DNA of 7,567 bases, from assembly GCA_029934775.1 (NCBI GenBank), contig JAOZLO010000125.1, positions 1-7,567 on the forward strand, read 5' to 3'. The DNA is from Desulfocapsaceae bacterium. Lineage in GTDB: Bacteria > Desulfobacterota > Desulfobulbia > Desulfobulbales > Desulfocapsaceae. Below are positions 1 to 7,004 of this stretch, piece after piece. Each line of letters starts with the position of its first letter. Position 1 is the first letter of the stretch. The position numbers and the translations under genes were made by a program. A model generated the notes under the pieces. It saw only the letters and a list, made by a program, of their open reading frames with translations. It made no database searches and was not told the origin of the DNA.

Positions 1-1
1 T

Positions 2-1936
2 GAAGTGGCAATGGGACAGAATACCACCATAACCTATGATGGAGATGTCCTTTTTGATGAAACCGGTGTTGAGATGACCGGAGTTAGTCTTGATGAAAAA
101 AAGTTCTCCTGGTCAGGTCAGATAGAATATCTTCTTGGGAAGCAGAGTCAGAAAATTACCCTGGGCGGTGATTTGCAAACTGAGGGAATTCTTGTGGGTC
201 TGGAAGAGGCAGGGCTGCAGATCAAGCAAGAATTTTTCAAAAGTAAGAATGCTTTTTCTCTATTACTCGAAGAATCACCCTCGTTTGCAGGTGAAATTTC
301 AATTGAAGGTGGAGGATTAGAGATAAATCAGGAGGATACGCCGTTATTGTCTCTTGCGGAGATATCAATGTCTAAAGCCAGAGACAACGGCACAGGGGGT
401 TTAGTGGTTGATTCTCTTATGCTGGGCCGACTTGAACTGCCGTCTTCTCAAAAAATCCCAGTCAGTGTGAGTGTTCCATCAGTGACCGTGTCAGGAATAC
501 GCAGTCCTGATCTTGCCAGCGTGGATGTAACACAGCTGATTGTTGAAAAACCGGAAATTGCTGATAGTGATAAAAAGATGCTGCTCGCTCAACTTGAGTC
601 AATTACAGCAGATACAATTCGGGTAAGTAGGGATATTTCAACTACGGTTGGACAGGTTACAGTCAGTAAAGGGAACTTTCTCAAAGAGAAAGACAAGGAT
701 CCGATGGCAGTTCTGGGACTGCTCACGGTGAAACAGATCAGCTATTCTCTTGAACAGGGATTCAGTTGCAATACAATTGATCTCGATTCCGTTTTTGGGA
801 ATATAACACGTCAAAAATCAGAGAAGTCAGAGAAAGATCAGGAGGAAAACAGTGTCTCCGGCACTGAAAAACCAAAAAAGGCAGCCGGCTTGCCGGTTAA
901 GATTAAAGAGATCAATATAACTGGTTCAAGTGGTTTCAGATTCACCGATAATACACTGACAGAAAGCTTTTTAACCACTTTTACCCTCGAATCACTGCAG
1001 GTCAGAGACATTAATTTAACTGACCCTGAACACCCATTTACCTATTCTCTCAAGGGAGCATCTGATAAATATTCTCTACTGGGAGTTGACGGTACCGCTG
1101 CACCTTTAGCGGACAATATTTTCCTTGAACAGCAAGCCACATTGCAGAATTACTCCATGTTGAATGCTTCTCCTTATACAATAGAGGCTATTGGCACCTA
1201 TTTCCCCAGCGGCAGACTCGACTTAACTTCATCGCTTAAAATTGCTGATGGAAGAATAGATATGGAGAATAACCTTCTATTCAAAGAGCTGGTTGCTGAG
1301 ACCGTGAAAGATGAACTGGCCGATAAATTGAATAACCAACTGCCGGTTTCTCTTGATCTGGCCCTGACCATGCTGCGTGATGGAGAGGGGACAATTGATC
1401 TCAATATTCCTCTTGGAGGTGATCTTGATGATATGAATGTCGACGTGACTGATATCATCATTACCGCTCTCAGTAAAGGTATCTCTGTTGCTGTTTTGCC
1501 ATACCTTGCATATACAACCCTTGGACCTGCCGGGGCGCTTGCCTTTGTCGGGGCTAAAGTAGGAGCATCATTGCTCCATTCCGATCTGCCCTCCCTGGAG
1601 TTCGAGCCAGGTGGCACAGAACTTACAGAGAGTCATTCAGAAATCCTGGATAAAGTTGGAAAGAGTATTGAGAAAGACAAGAAGAGTTATTCCATCTGCG
1701 CCAAAGTCAGCCTTGAAGAGCTGCACCAGGATGTTGGCAGTGCAGATAAGAAAAACCAGAATAAGATACCGGAAGCTGCCCGTAAAGAATTATTTGAACT
1801 TGGTGAGGCCCGTTCACTGGCCGTTAAGGAGTATTTAGTATCGCATTTTCAGATTGATGAAAAACAGTTGCTTATCTGTAATCCGGGGATCAATTTTGAA
1901 GATGGTGATAAACCGAGGATAGAGTTTAAACAATAA
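2..1936 (+). CDS. DUF748 / AsmA-like envelope protein, C-terminal part (5' end outside window)
   Basis: The frame is open from the first complete codon (GAA at 2-4), so the GTG at 5 and ATG at 11 are probably internal and this is the 3' part of a longer gene. About 644 residues are visible; DUF748 proteins are often around 1000 or more. Seen: long stretches of alternating hydrophobic/polar beta-strand sequence typical of AsmA-like repeats; a lysine/glutamate-rich linker near residues 270-295; a segment at about 470-525 reading IPLGGDLDDMNVDVTD and then a hydrophobic, Gly/Ala-rich stretch; then an OmpA-like tail (about 526-643) opening FEPGGTELTESH and containing ARSLAVKEYL. This order (GDLDDP-like, hydrophobic stretch, FxPGxxxL, OmpA-like) is characteristic of DUF748 C-termini. 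Known of the AsmA superfamily: inner-membrane-anchored periplasmic proteins implicated in lipid transport and outer-membrane homeostasis. A specific role here is not shown. The downstream operon is convergent. Confidence 0.8.
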   Translation, partial: EVAMGQNTTITYDGDVLFDETGVEMTGVSLDEKKFSWSGQIEYLLGKQSQKITLGGDLQTEGILVGLEEAGLQIKQEFFKSKNAFSLLLEESPSFAGEISIEGGGLEINQEDTPLLSLAEISMSKARDNGTGGLVVDSLMLGRLELPSSQKIPVSVSVPSVTVSGIRSPDLASVDVTQLIVEKPEIADSDKKMLLAQLESITADTIRVSRDISTTVGQVTVSKGNFLKEKDKDPMAVLGLLTVKQISYSLEQGFSCNTIDLDSVFGNITRQKSEKSEKDQEENSVSGTEKPKKAAGLPVKIKEINITGSSGFRFTDNTLTESFLTTFTLESLQVRDINLTDPEHPFTYSLKGASDKYSLLGVDGTAAPLADNIFLEQQATLQNYSMLNASPYTIEAIGTYFPSGRLDLTSSLKIADGRIDMENNLLFKELVAETVKDELADKLNNQLPVSLDLALTMLRDGEGTIDLNIPLGGDLDDMNVDVTDIIITALSKGISVAVLPYLAYTTLGPAGALAFVGAKVGASLLHSDLPSLEFEPGGTELTESHSEILDKVGKSIEKDKKSYSICAKVSLEELHQDVGSADKKNQNKIPEAARKELFELGEARSLAVKEYLVSHFQIDEKQLLICNPGINFEDGDKPRIEFKQ

Positions 1937-1982
1937 AAAGTAGTCCGATGAGAACATAATACGCTACCGGCAGGCTGAATAT

Positions 1983-2615
1983 TTACCATCCCGGATGGTG
2001 TTTTTCGGCGTACTCCCTGTCTATTTTTCCAGTGATCATGGATGGAATCATCGGTCTGTGATTTTTTAACAGCAGGGCGGCGACATGGGCAAGAAACAGC
2101 ATCATAAAGATCCCACCGGTTATAGTATGGATGAAGGCCATCCATTGCAGCAGCATTGGGTCGAGGACTATTGCGCCAAGATTCTTGTAGGATTTAATTA
2201 AACCGGTCACGATAAGCAGCAGGGATGTAACGCCGATGATAGTGTAAATTATCCTCTGTTTGGCTTGAAATTTCTCATGGTGCAGTTCATCTCCGAGTCC
2301 AAACATGGCCTTAAAGCCCTTAATGGAGTCACCTATATCCCCTCGTTTGGGCAGGATCCCGAATTCACGTCTGCGGTAATGATAGACAAGGTGAAAACAG
2401 ACTGCAGCAGTAAATATGGCGGCTGCCAGGTAGTGGATAACCAGTGTGATTTCATAGTTGCTTGACCATGCAAGTCCCGGAATTTTTATTACATAATAGC
2501 GCTTATACAGGGGGAGCTGGCCGAAACCGGAAAAGAGCAGCAGGATGCCGCTGAGGGCTATGATCCAGTGAGTGATACGAACAGTAAGGGAGTGGCGGAT
2601 TCGTGTAGTCATCAT
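1983..2615 (-). CDS. Diheme cytochrome b, formate dehydrogenase gamma-subunit type
   Basis: 210 residues, usual length for the FdnI/FdoI-like membrane cytochrome b family, which takes electrons from an Fe-S subunit to quinones (or the reverse) through two b hemes. Seen: four hydrophobic segments at about 13-31, 55-78, 122-142 and 160-183; His16 in RITHW (helix 1); His61 and His75 (helix 2); His163 and His177, 14 apart (helix 4), a spacing typical of b-heme ligands; and KFQAKQR (115-121), resembling the KYNxxQK segment before helix 3 of formate dehydrogenase gamma subunits. Start: the ATG at 2615 overlaps the upstream TGA by four bases (ATGA), and an AGGAG ribosome site lies inside the end of the upstream gene, indicating translational coupling. 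A second ATG follows directly. It is the second gene of an Fe-S/cytochrome operon; the catalytic partner is not in the window. Exact substrate is unknown. Confidence 0.85.
   Translation of the reverse strand: MMTTRIRHSLTVRITHWIIALSGILLLFSGFGQLPLYKRYYVIKIPGLAWSSNYEITLVIHYLAAAIFTAAVCFHLVYHYRRREFGILPKRGDIGDSIKGFKAMFGLGDELHHEKFQAKQRIIYTIIGVTSLLLIVTGLIKSYKNLGAIVLDPMLLQWMAFIHTITGGIFMMLFLAHVAALLLKNHRPMIPSMITGKIDREYAEKHHPGW
1985..2005 (+). terminator. Probable rho-independent terminator of the DUF748 gene
   Basis: A perfect 6-bp stem ACCATC / GATGGT with a 3-base loop (1985-1999) is followed by G and five T (2001-2005), 49 bases after the DUF748 stop codon. The T-run is only on the plus strand side, so it would end plus-strand transcription. 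The hairpin overlaps the last codons (HHPGW) of the convergent cytochrome gene. The stem is short, so strength is uncertain. Confidence 0.5.
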
Positions 2616-3589
2616 GTCTTCTCCTTTTTTACAGTTTCACTCCTGGTGAGGCCGACAGCAGCAACCACCCCTATTATCGGGGCTATAAGGCTGAGTTGTG
2701 TCCATAGACTCTGCTTTTCAAGGAGATTCTCAGGTGTATGGAGAGGAACAGGTCTGCCTGTTTTCTTCTGATCATGGCTGGCTGTTAACGCTATATTTAT
2801 TTTATCAAAAGATATTGGTGAAAAGTATATTGTAGAGGTGCCTCCGTTTTCATCCATACCATACAGGTAACCCTGCTGAGCCTCTTTTAGCCCTTCTGCT
2901 TTTTTGAAAATTTCTTCACGCCGGCCGATCGTCATCGCTTTTTTCGGACATGAAACCATACAATGGGGTGTTTTTCCTTCTGCGAGCAGATCTCTGCAAA
3001 GGTCACACTTATACATGACACCACCGCCCGCAACGGGCAGATATTTTTGCCAGAGGGTGTAAATGCCCACTCCGGCCTGTCTCTGGGGTACCTGCCAGGG
3101 GCAGACAGTTCGACATTTAGCGCCACCGAAACAGAGACTATGGTCAATGTATACCGGTCCTTCGGCTGTTTTATGTTTGACCCCGAAAGGACAGAGCTTG
3201 ACGCAGGGTGGGTTGTCGCAGTGCATGCACCGTCTCGGGATAGAAATTTTTTCACCTTCGACCTCTACCTGCTGGACAAATATCCAGTTATAAGGAGTGA
3301 AGCGGTCGATTAAATGTTTTTTGTCTGACCAGTCTTCGTATTTTTTCTGAGGCCAGTAATCACGCAGTTGATCTTTGTCTACCTGGGGAAATATGTCTTT
3401 TTTTCCAGTCCTGCAGGCTGAAACACAAAGCGGAGTATCTCTTCCATCGCAGCCGTCACATTTGCTGAGATCGATAAGGGTGGCAAAGGAATCTGGACCA
3501 ATCCGGGCCTCACTCCTTACTGCCGGCGCGAGTGTTACCAATCCGGCTGCCCCGGCCCCCTTTAGAAAAGTTCTTCTGGAAATTGTCAT
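2612..3589 (-). CDS. Tat-exported four-cluster Fe-S electron-transfer subunit (FdnH/HybA/DmsB-like)
   Basis: 325 residues. Seen: twin-arginine signal SRRTFLKGAGAAG at 4-16, predicting folded export to the periplasmic face; four cysteine groups C44-x2-C47-x7-C55-x3-C59, C121-x2-C124-x4-C129-x3-C133, C153-x5-C159-x3-C163 and C195-x2-C198-x11-C210-x3-C214; and a C-terminal hydrophobic helix at about 297-315 before a basic tail, as in formate dehydrogenase beta subunits and HybA. The third group has Gly156 where the family usually has a second Cys (CFGGAKC), leaving 15 ligands instead of 16, so one cluster may be [3Fe-4S]. Role, from the family: passes electrons between a periplasmic oxidoreductase and the membrane cytochrome b encoded next (4-base overlap). 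Start: ATG at 3589 with AGGAG six bases upstream. No molybdopterin or hydrogenase catalytic gene adjoins it, so the physiological substrate (formate, thiosulfate, other) cannot be named. Confidence 0.87.
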   Translation of the reverse strand: MTISRRTFLKGAGAAGLVTLAPAVRSEARIGPDSFATLIDLSKCDGCDGRDTPLCVSACRTGKKDIFPQVDKDQLRDYWPQKKYEDWSDKKHLIDRFTPYNWIFVQQVEVEGEKISIPRRCMHCDNPPCVKLCPFGVKHKTAEGPVYIDHSLCFGGAKCRTVCPWQVPQRQAGVGIYTLWQKYLPVAGGGVMYKCDLCRDLLAEGKTPHCMVSCPKKAMTIGRREEIFKKAEGLKEAQQGYLYGMDENGGTSTIYFSPISFDKINIALTASHDQKKTGRPVPLHTPENLLEKQSLWTQLSLIAPIIGVVAAVGLTRSETVKKEKT

Positions 3590-3624
3590 GGTATCTCCTG
3601 TTTATATTTGTCTTTCCTCTGGTC

Positions 3625-3651
3625 ATTATCATGTTACGAGCATAGATTCAA
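3625..3651 (-). promoter_or_regulatory. Weak sigma70 promoter candidate for the Fe-S/cytochrome operon
   Basis: On the minus strand TTGAAT (3651-3646) is followed after only 15 bases by GATAAT (3630-3625), about 36 bases upstream of the Fe-S start codon. The -10 is good but the spacing is shorter than the usual 16-18, so this is tentative. Confidence 0.22.
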
Positions 3652-3734
3652 TTATTTCTCACTTAACGGCTTGCATACTTGGCTTATCTGTAATACACCA
3701 TATGGATGCTCTTGTTTTCCCAACAAGATAATTG

Positions 3735-3770
3735 GTGCCTTACTCCATAAAAGTTGTAATAAAAAACAAG
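3735..3770 (+). repeat. 36-bp direct repeat, copy 1
   Basis: Begins GTGCCTTACTCCATAAAAG and ends AAAAACAAG. It matches 7005-7040 at 34 of 36 positions in the same orientation (differences at 3754 T/C and 3761 A/G); the flanking bases do not match. It is non-coding at both sites. No terminal inverted repeats or transposase are seen, so its nature is unknown. Confidence 0.85.
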
Positions 3771-3830
3771 TAATCGAGCAGTGTGATTTGAAATTACGAG
3801 GTTATATATACCGCCATGGCACTTATACCC

Positions 3831-3961
3831 CCTTGCAAAATTGCCTTTTCATCCAACATCATCGTTATGCTCCAAAATATATCCTCGGAATATCAACTAT
3901 ATACCTGTGGTAAATTTTCTCGCATGCCTCGATTTTGAACGAAAATGCTGATTTTGCAAGG
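3831..3961. repeat. 11-bp inverted repeat pair in the surE upstream region
   Basis: CCTTGCAAAAT (3831-3841) and its exact reverse complement ATTTTGCAAGG (3951-3961) are separated by 109 bases. The right arm includes the TTGCAA proposed as the surE -35 box, so the pair could be two sites for one DNA-binding protein. Chance is possible in AT-rich DNA. Confidence 0.45.
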
Positions 3962-3982
3962 TACCCTTTATAACACGATAAT
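3954..3982 (+). promoter_or_regulatory. Probable sigma70 promoter of surE
   Basis: TTGCAA (3954-3959), a 17-base spacer and GATAAT (3977-3982) place the start of transcription near 3989, roughly 27 bases before the surE ATG. Spacing is ideal and each box differs from consensus by one or two bases. Confidence 0.45.
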
Positions 3983-4015
3983 TATGAAGAAAAATTCAAA
4001 ATCTATACAATCATT

Positions 4016-4816
4016 ATGCCAAACTATAACATCTTAATAACGAATGATGATGGAATTGATTCACCAGGTCTCCGAGCTGCGGTAGAGGCGGTAGTCAACA
4101 TTGGAAATGTAACTATTGTTGCTCCGAGCAGTCAGCAGACAGCAGCTGGACGTGGTTGGACTGGAGATAGACAGTCCAGTCTCAAGTCTGCTGAGTATCA
4201 GGTAGCTGGAAGGGAAATTCGAGCGTATCATTGTGACTGTTCTCCCGCGCTCATTGTCAGGCACAGTTTAAGAACTATTTTTAAAGAAAATATGCCGGAT
4301 TTACTTGTTTCTGGAATCAATTATGGAGAAAACCTTGGCATAAATGTTACAATTTCAGGAACTATTGGTGCAGCACTTGAAGCTTCCAGTTCAGGTATAC
4401 CCGGTATAGCTATATCCAGACAAACCGATATCGACTCTCATCGCAGGTATACTGATCAGGACTGGTCAGCAGCATCATTTTTCTTGAATCGATTTGCGAA
4501 GTTTTTGTTAGCAACAAAACTGCAAGCTGATGTTGATGTTTTGAAAATTGATGTTCCTGACACTGCCACCCCTTTGACGGAGTTTAAAATTACAAGATTG
4601 GCAAAAGTTGGTTATTATTCAAAATCAATCGAAAATCCTACAGCTGACAGCAAAATAAGTGATGGAAGAACAGTCATAAATATTAATAGAGCAGATCTTG
4701 ATCCTGAATCAGATATCTATGCTTTTGCAATTGACAAGGTTGTGTCTGTTACACCTTTGAGCCTTGATTTAACTTCGCGCATCAAACTATCTGAAGTCAT
4801 GGAAATACTCGAGTAA
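4016..4816 (+). CDS. surE: SurE-family 5'/3'-nucleotidase
   Basis: 266 residues, the usual SurE size. SurE enzymes are divalent-metal-dependent phosphatases that dephosphorylate nucleoside 5'/3'-monophosphates in the cytoplasm and are linked to survival in stationary phase. Seen: N-terminal ILITNDDGIDSPG with metal-binding Asp11-Asp12; APSSQQTAAGR (36-46), where Thr42 aligns with the usual metal-site Ser; SGINYGENLG (99-108) with Asn102; and VTISGTIGAALEA (111-123), the SGTxxGA block. Unusual: CSPALIV (75-81) replaces the common GTPADCV segment, so substrate choice may differ from classical SurE. Start: the ATG at 4016 gives the family N-terminus; no good Shine-Dalgarno is visible, so translation may be weak or near-leaderless. 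The gene is preceded by its own promoter candidate, stands alone, and converges on the glycosyltransferase-like gene 36 bases away; it is not in the common surE-pcm-nlpD arrangement. Confidence 0.92.
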   Translation: MPNYNILITNDDGIDSPGLRAAVEAVVNIGNVTIVAPSSQQTAAGRGWTGDRQSSLKSAEYQVAGREIRAYHCDCSPALIVRHSLRTIFKENMPDLLVSGINYGENLGINVTISGTIGAALEASSSGIPGIAISRQTDIDSHRRYTDQDWSAASFFLNRFAKFLLATKLQADVDVLKIDVPDTATPLTEFKITRLAKVGYYSKSIENPTADSKISDGRTVININRADLDPESDIYAFAIDKVVSVTPLSLDLTSRIKLSEVMEILE

Positions 4817-4852
4817 TGATTTCTCTTGTTCCATAGTTTTTCAGTATATGGC

Positions 4853-6436
4853 TCAGGTTTCTTTTTTCCAGAATAGGAGCTTGACCTGCGTGGTCATCAA
4901 ATAGACAATCAATCCTGCAAAAAGAGCTGTGGAGATTACAAGAGTCTGGGTGCCCAGCCCTACCGGATGAATTGTTGCCAGTCTGCCAAGTGCCTCAACC
5001 CCTCTTGCTCCGCCACTGTAGTAACTCATCATAGCCATACTACCCCTGATATCAGCATAGAGATACAGTGAAATGAGGGCCAGCATGAGGGCTACACATG
5101 TTCTGGCAGACCAGCGGCTTGCACTGTCAAAAATAAAAATCAAGAAGAATGGCAGGCTTGCACACAGGTACCAGGGGCAACTTGTAGCGCCATCCACACC
5201 CCATGCAATAATACATTGTATATAATGCCAGCCAATGGAAAGGCTCGTGAGCAGGCAGAGGAGGAAACAGAGCAAACTACTTTGTGTCTGGACAATTGGC
5301 TCGATTTTTTTTGATGAAATAGTTCGATATATCCATGAAAAAAGAGATATTGAAACTAATATCAGATAGATATTTCTGACGCCGGTGACCTGAAGCATGC
5401 TCCAGCCACCAACCCAGATTGATTTCTTTGTCCACAGCTTAAATATATCAGAGAAAACCTCCGAGTTCATAACAGCTTTCGTGATATCAGAAATCCCGAT
5501 ATTATTGGCCTTGTTGATGAGAGCTTCCTGCATAACAAAAAGCATCCCATAATTCTCTAAATTGAACAGAAAGTATTTAAAAAGAATAGCAAGAGCGATC
5601 AAAAAGCTGAGAAAGAGCATCACCACTAGTTTCTTGAAGGAAATCTCTTTCTGGTACCAGGAGATGCCAAGGCAGCATGCCCAAAATGGAAGGAGGACAA
5701 AACTTGTAGTTTTAGCCCAGCACGATAAACCCAGCAGAAGCCCTGCCAAAAGAACAAAAAACAAGTTACTCCTCAGCTTTGGTAATAGTCCAATAATCAC
5801 CACCCAGGTGCCGATCATAATGGCAAGAGCGTCATTACTGATCCGTATGCTGTTGATGAGAAGAAGAGGCTGACTAATTATCAACAGCCCAAGGAGTGCT
5901 GCATATTTCCTATCATGTACTATGTGCTGCACCAACCATAGTATCGAGATCAAGGATAGAGTAATAAGCCCGAAGTTAACACTTCTTAGAAGACAAACTT
6001 TACTGAGAATGCTGATGTCGTCTGGAAGTATGTTCAAAACTGGCAGCATGAGACGATAATAAAGCTCCCCGTGTTGGGCCTGATAGAAATTGATATCCCC
6101 GTGTTGGTCATTGTATGTCGGAGTATCATCACCTGAGAAATAGGTCTTGTAATCTAGAGATCCGGTCTCCTTTGTCTGTTCCAGCATGGAATCTGAAACA
6201 GGGTAATAAACAATATCTTGAAGTAATTCTCGTGGAACAGTTGTTTTATTTAGGACTGGTCTGTCTGAATGAATTTGCAAGTGGGTGATGTAGGCCAGAT
6301 GCTGGTACTCATCCCAGCCTTCAAAAGGAGGCATGATACAGAGGTAAATTATCCCTTTTACGACAAAAAAGAATATGAGAAGGCAGCAATAATTGAACCA
6401 GCTACGGGTGGCTGAAAACGACAAATGAGGCTCCAC
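4853..6436 (-). CDS. Multi-span membrane protein, GT-C-type glycosyltransferase-like
   Basis: Up to 527 residues, with about ten or more hydrophobic segments. After the first membrane helix (about 14-34) comes PPFEGWDEYQHLAY, with Asp42-Glu43 in the first extracytoplasmic loop, and later AQHGELYYRLMLP (about 119-131). That pair (P-x-DE-x-x-H, then a Q-H-x-x-LYY motif before the next helices) is the layout of GT-C glycosyltransferases of the PMT/ArnT/DUF2142 kind, which use polyprenyl-phosphate sugars at the outer face of the inner membrane; the acidic pair is the expected catalytic or metal site. Acceptor and sugar cannot be told. Start is uncertain: the GTG at 6436 has no ribosome site, whereas the in-frame TTG at 6424 is preceded by GGAG six bases away and removes only four residues. 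It stands alone, without other polysaccharide genes nearby, and converges with surE. Confidence 0.72.
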   Translation of the reverse strand: MEPHLSFSATRSWFNYCCLLIFFFVVKGIIYLCIMPPFEGWDEYQHLAYITHLQIHSDRPVLNKTTVPRELLQDIVYYPVSDSMLEQTKETGSLDYKTYFSGDDTPTYNDQHGDINFYQAQHGELYYRLMLPVLNILPDDISILSKVCLLRSVNFGLITLSLISILWLVQHIVHDRKYAALLGLLIISQPLLLINSIRISNDALAIMIGTWVVIIGLLPKLRSNLFFVLLAGLLLGLSCWAKTTSFVLLPFWACCLGISWYQKEISFKKLVVMLFLSFLIALAILFKYFLFNLENYGMLFVMQEALINKANNIGISDITKAVMNSEVFSDIFKLWTKKSIWVGGWSMLQVTGVRNIYLILVSISLFSWIYRTISSKKIEPIVQTQSSLLCFLLCLLTSLSIGWHYIQCIIAWGVDGATSCPWYLCASLPFFLIFIFDSASRWSARTCVALMLALISLYLYADIRGSMAMMSYYSGGARGVEALGRLATIHPVGLGTQTLVISTALFAGLIVYLMTTQVKLLFWKKET

Positions 6437-6640
6437 GCTGACTGTTATTTCTTGTTAATCCAAGAATAAATAAAGAACTATCCCTAATATTTCAGGCGGT
6501 GAAGATATGAGATGCATACTAGCATATGATGAAGCTAAATCACCTGTTAAATCGAGAGAATGCATTTTTACAGTGTGAGAAGATAGCAGTCAGCAAGAAG
6601 GAAAGTAAAGGGCGGCATATTAAGCTATATTTAGGAGGGA

Positions 6641-6668
6641 TTGACAAAAACCACACAAAGCAAATACG
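6641..6668 (+). promoter_or_regulatory. Promoter candidate for the PAS-HTH gene
   Basis: A perfect -35 box TTGACA (6641-6646) is followed, 16 bases on, by a poor -10 (AATACG, 6663-6668). A weak -10 is common at regulated promoters. The predicted start near 6675 would place the GGTAACGTTACC palindrome at the beginning of the transcript. Confidence 0.35.
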
Positions 6669-6678
6669 GGTAACACAT

Positions 6679-6690
6679 GGTAACGTTACC
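6679..6690. promoter_or_regulatory. 12-bp perfect palindrome, possible operator
   Basis: GGTAACGTTACC is self-complementary and lies 50 bases before the PAS-HTH start codon. Its core TAACGTTAC recurs exactly at 7066-7074, at the left edge of the inverted repeat upstream of the sigma54 promoter. This suggests one regulator for both sites, perhaps the PAS-HTH protein itself. Confidence 0.45.
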
Positions 6691-6739
6691 TCAAGTATCA
6701 GCTTCTTTACTCACAATCCAACCGAATCAATAGAACATA

Positions 6740-6982
6740 ATGATTTTTGACAGCAGGTTTATCAACCACATCATTGATTCCATGGCTGACGATGTTTTTA
6801 CTTTAGATAATAACGGTAAGATCACCTCCTGGAACCATTCCATGACAAGGATCACAGGATATTCCCCTGATGAGGTTAAGGCTGAGGTGGCAAGACGACT
6901 TGTTGTAAGTCACACTGCCATATGGAAATATATGAAGAAATGGAAAATACCACTGAAGTTCGATGATATGAAACAACAGTAA
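6740..6982 (+). CDS. PAS-HTH mini-protein: internally deleted sigma54-activator remnant
   Basis: 80 residues. Residues 5-45 are the start of a PAS sensor domain (RFINHIIDSMADDVFTLD, then GKITSWNHSMTRITGYSPDE), of the kind found at the N-terminus of PAS-AAA+-Fis activators in sulfate reducers. At about residue 46 it passes straight into a Fis-type helix-turn-helix (AEVARRLVVSHTAIWKYMKK, 48-67; then WKI), which normally lies at the far C-terminus of NtrC-family proteins. The rest of the PAS domain and the whole AAA+ ATPase (GAFTGA, Walker motifs) are missing, yet the frame is intact. It could not remodel sigma54 holoenzyme; it may be a decaying gene or a DNA-binding antagonist. The ATG at 6740 gives the natural PAS N-terminus but has no clear ribosome site. 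It is followed by the 36-bp repeat and the sigma54 promoter of the transporter gene, the likely former target. Confidence 0.7.
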   Translation: MIFDSRFINHIIDSMADDVFTLDNNGKITSWNHSMTRITGYSPDEVKAEVARRLVVSHTAIWKYMKKWKIPLKFDDMKQQ

Positions 6983-7004
6983 CACTCTCAGTCCCCTTCC
7001 TTTC

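Larger units (their letters stand above)
3590..4015. other. AT-rich divergent intergenic region between the Fe-S operon and surE
   Basis: About 426 bases with no convincing gene. Plus-strand open frames here (for example 3608-3913) have no ribosome site and translate to Cys/His/Tyr-rich sequence unlike a protein. The region holds a 36-bp repeat copy (3735-3770), an 11-bp inverted repeat (3831-3841 and 3951-3961), a promoter candidate for surE (3954-3982) and a weak one for the Fe-S operon (3625-3651, minus). Confidence 0.7.
6437..6739. other. Intergenic region upstream of the PAS-HTH gene
   Basis: About 300 bases between divergent genes. An open frame at 6526-6750 (74 codons) has no ribosome site, no recognisable motif and overlaps the next gene, so I treat it as chance. 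The supported content is a TTGACA promoter candidate (6641-6668) and the palindrome GGTAACGTTACC (6679-6690). Confidence 0.55.

Noticed and set aside
1198..1617. 139-codon minus-strand open frame
   Set aside because: Antisense shadow of the DUF748 gene; Ser/Arg-rich translation without any motif.
2963..3313. 116-codon plus-strand open frame
   Set aside because: Lies opposite the Fe-S subunit gene, whose cysteine motifs make the minus strand clearly the coding one.
3816..3836. A sigma54-like string TGGCAC ... TTGC upstream of surE
   Set aside because: Both halves look good, but the GG-to-GC offset is 17 instead of the required 12 bases, so sigma54 could not use it.
3608..3913. 101-codon plus-strand open frame in the surE upstream region
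   Set aside because: No ribosome site, unnatural composition (rich in Cys, His, Tyr), and includes the repeat copy; overlapping open frames in other phases show that this is just stop-poor DNA.
3984..4037. 17-codon frame (ATG at 3984) overlapping the surE start in another phase
   Set aside because: The ATG would be upstream of the predicted transcript start and lacks a ribosome site.
4831..4851. CCATA / TATGG hairpin between surE and the convergent gene
   Set aside because: Only five AT-rich pairs with an 11-base loop and no T-run directly after it on the plus strand; too weak to call a terminator.
6526..6750. 74-codon plus-strand open frame
   Set aside because: No ribosome site, no family resemblance, contains the TTGACA promoter candidate and palindrome, and overlaps the PAS-HTH start by 11 bases.
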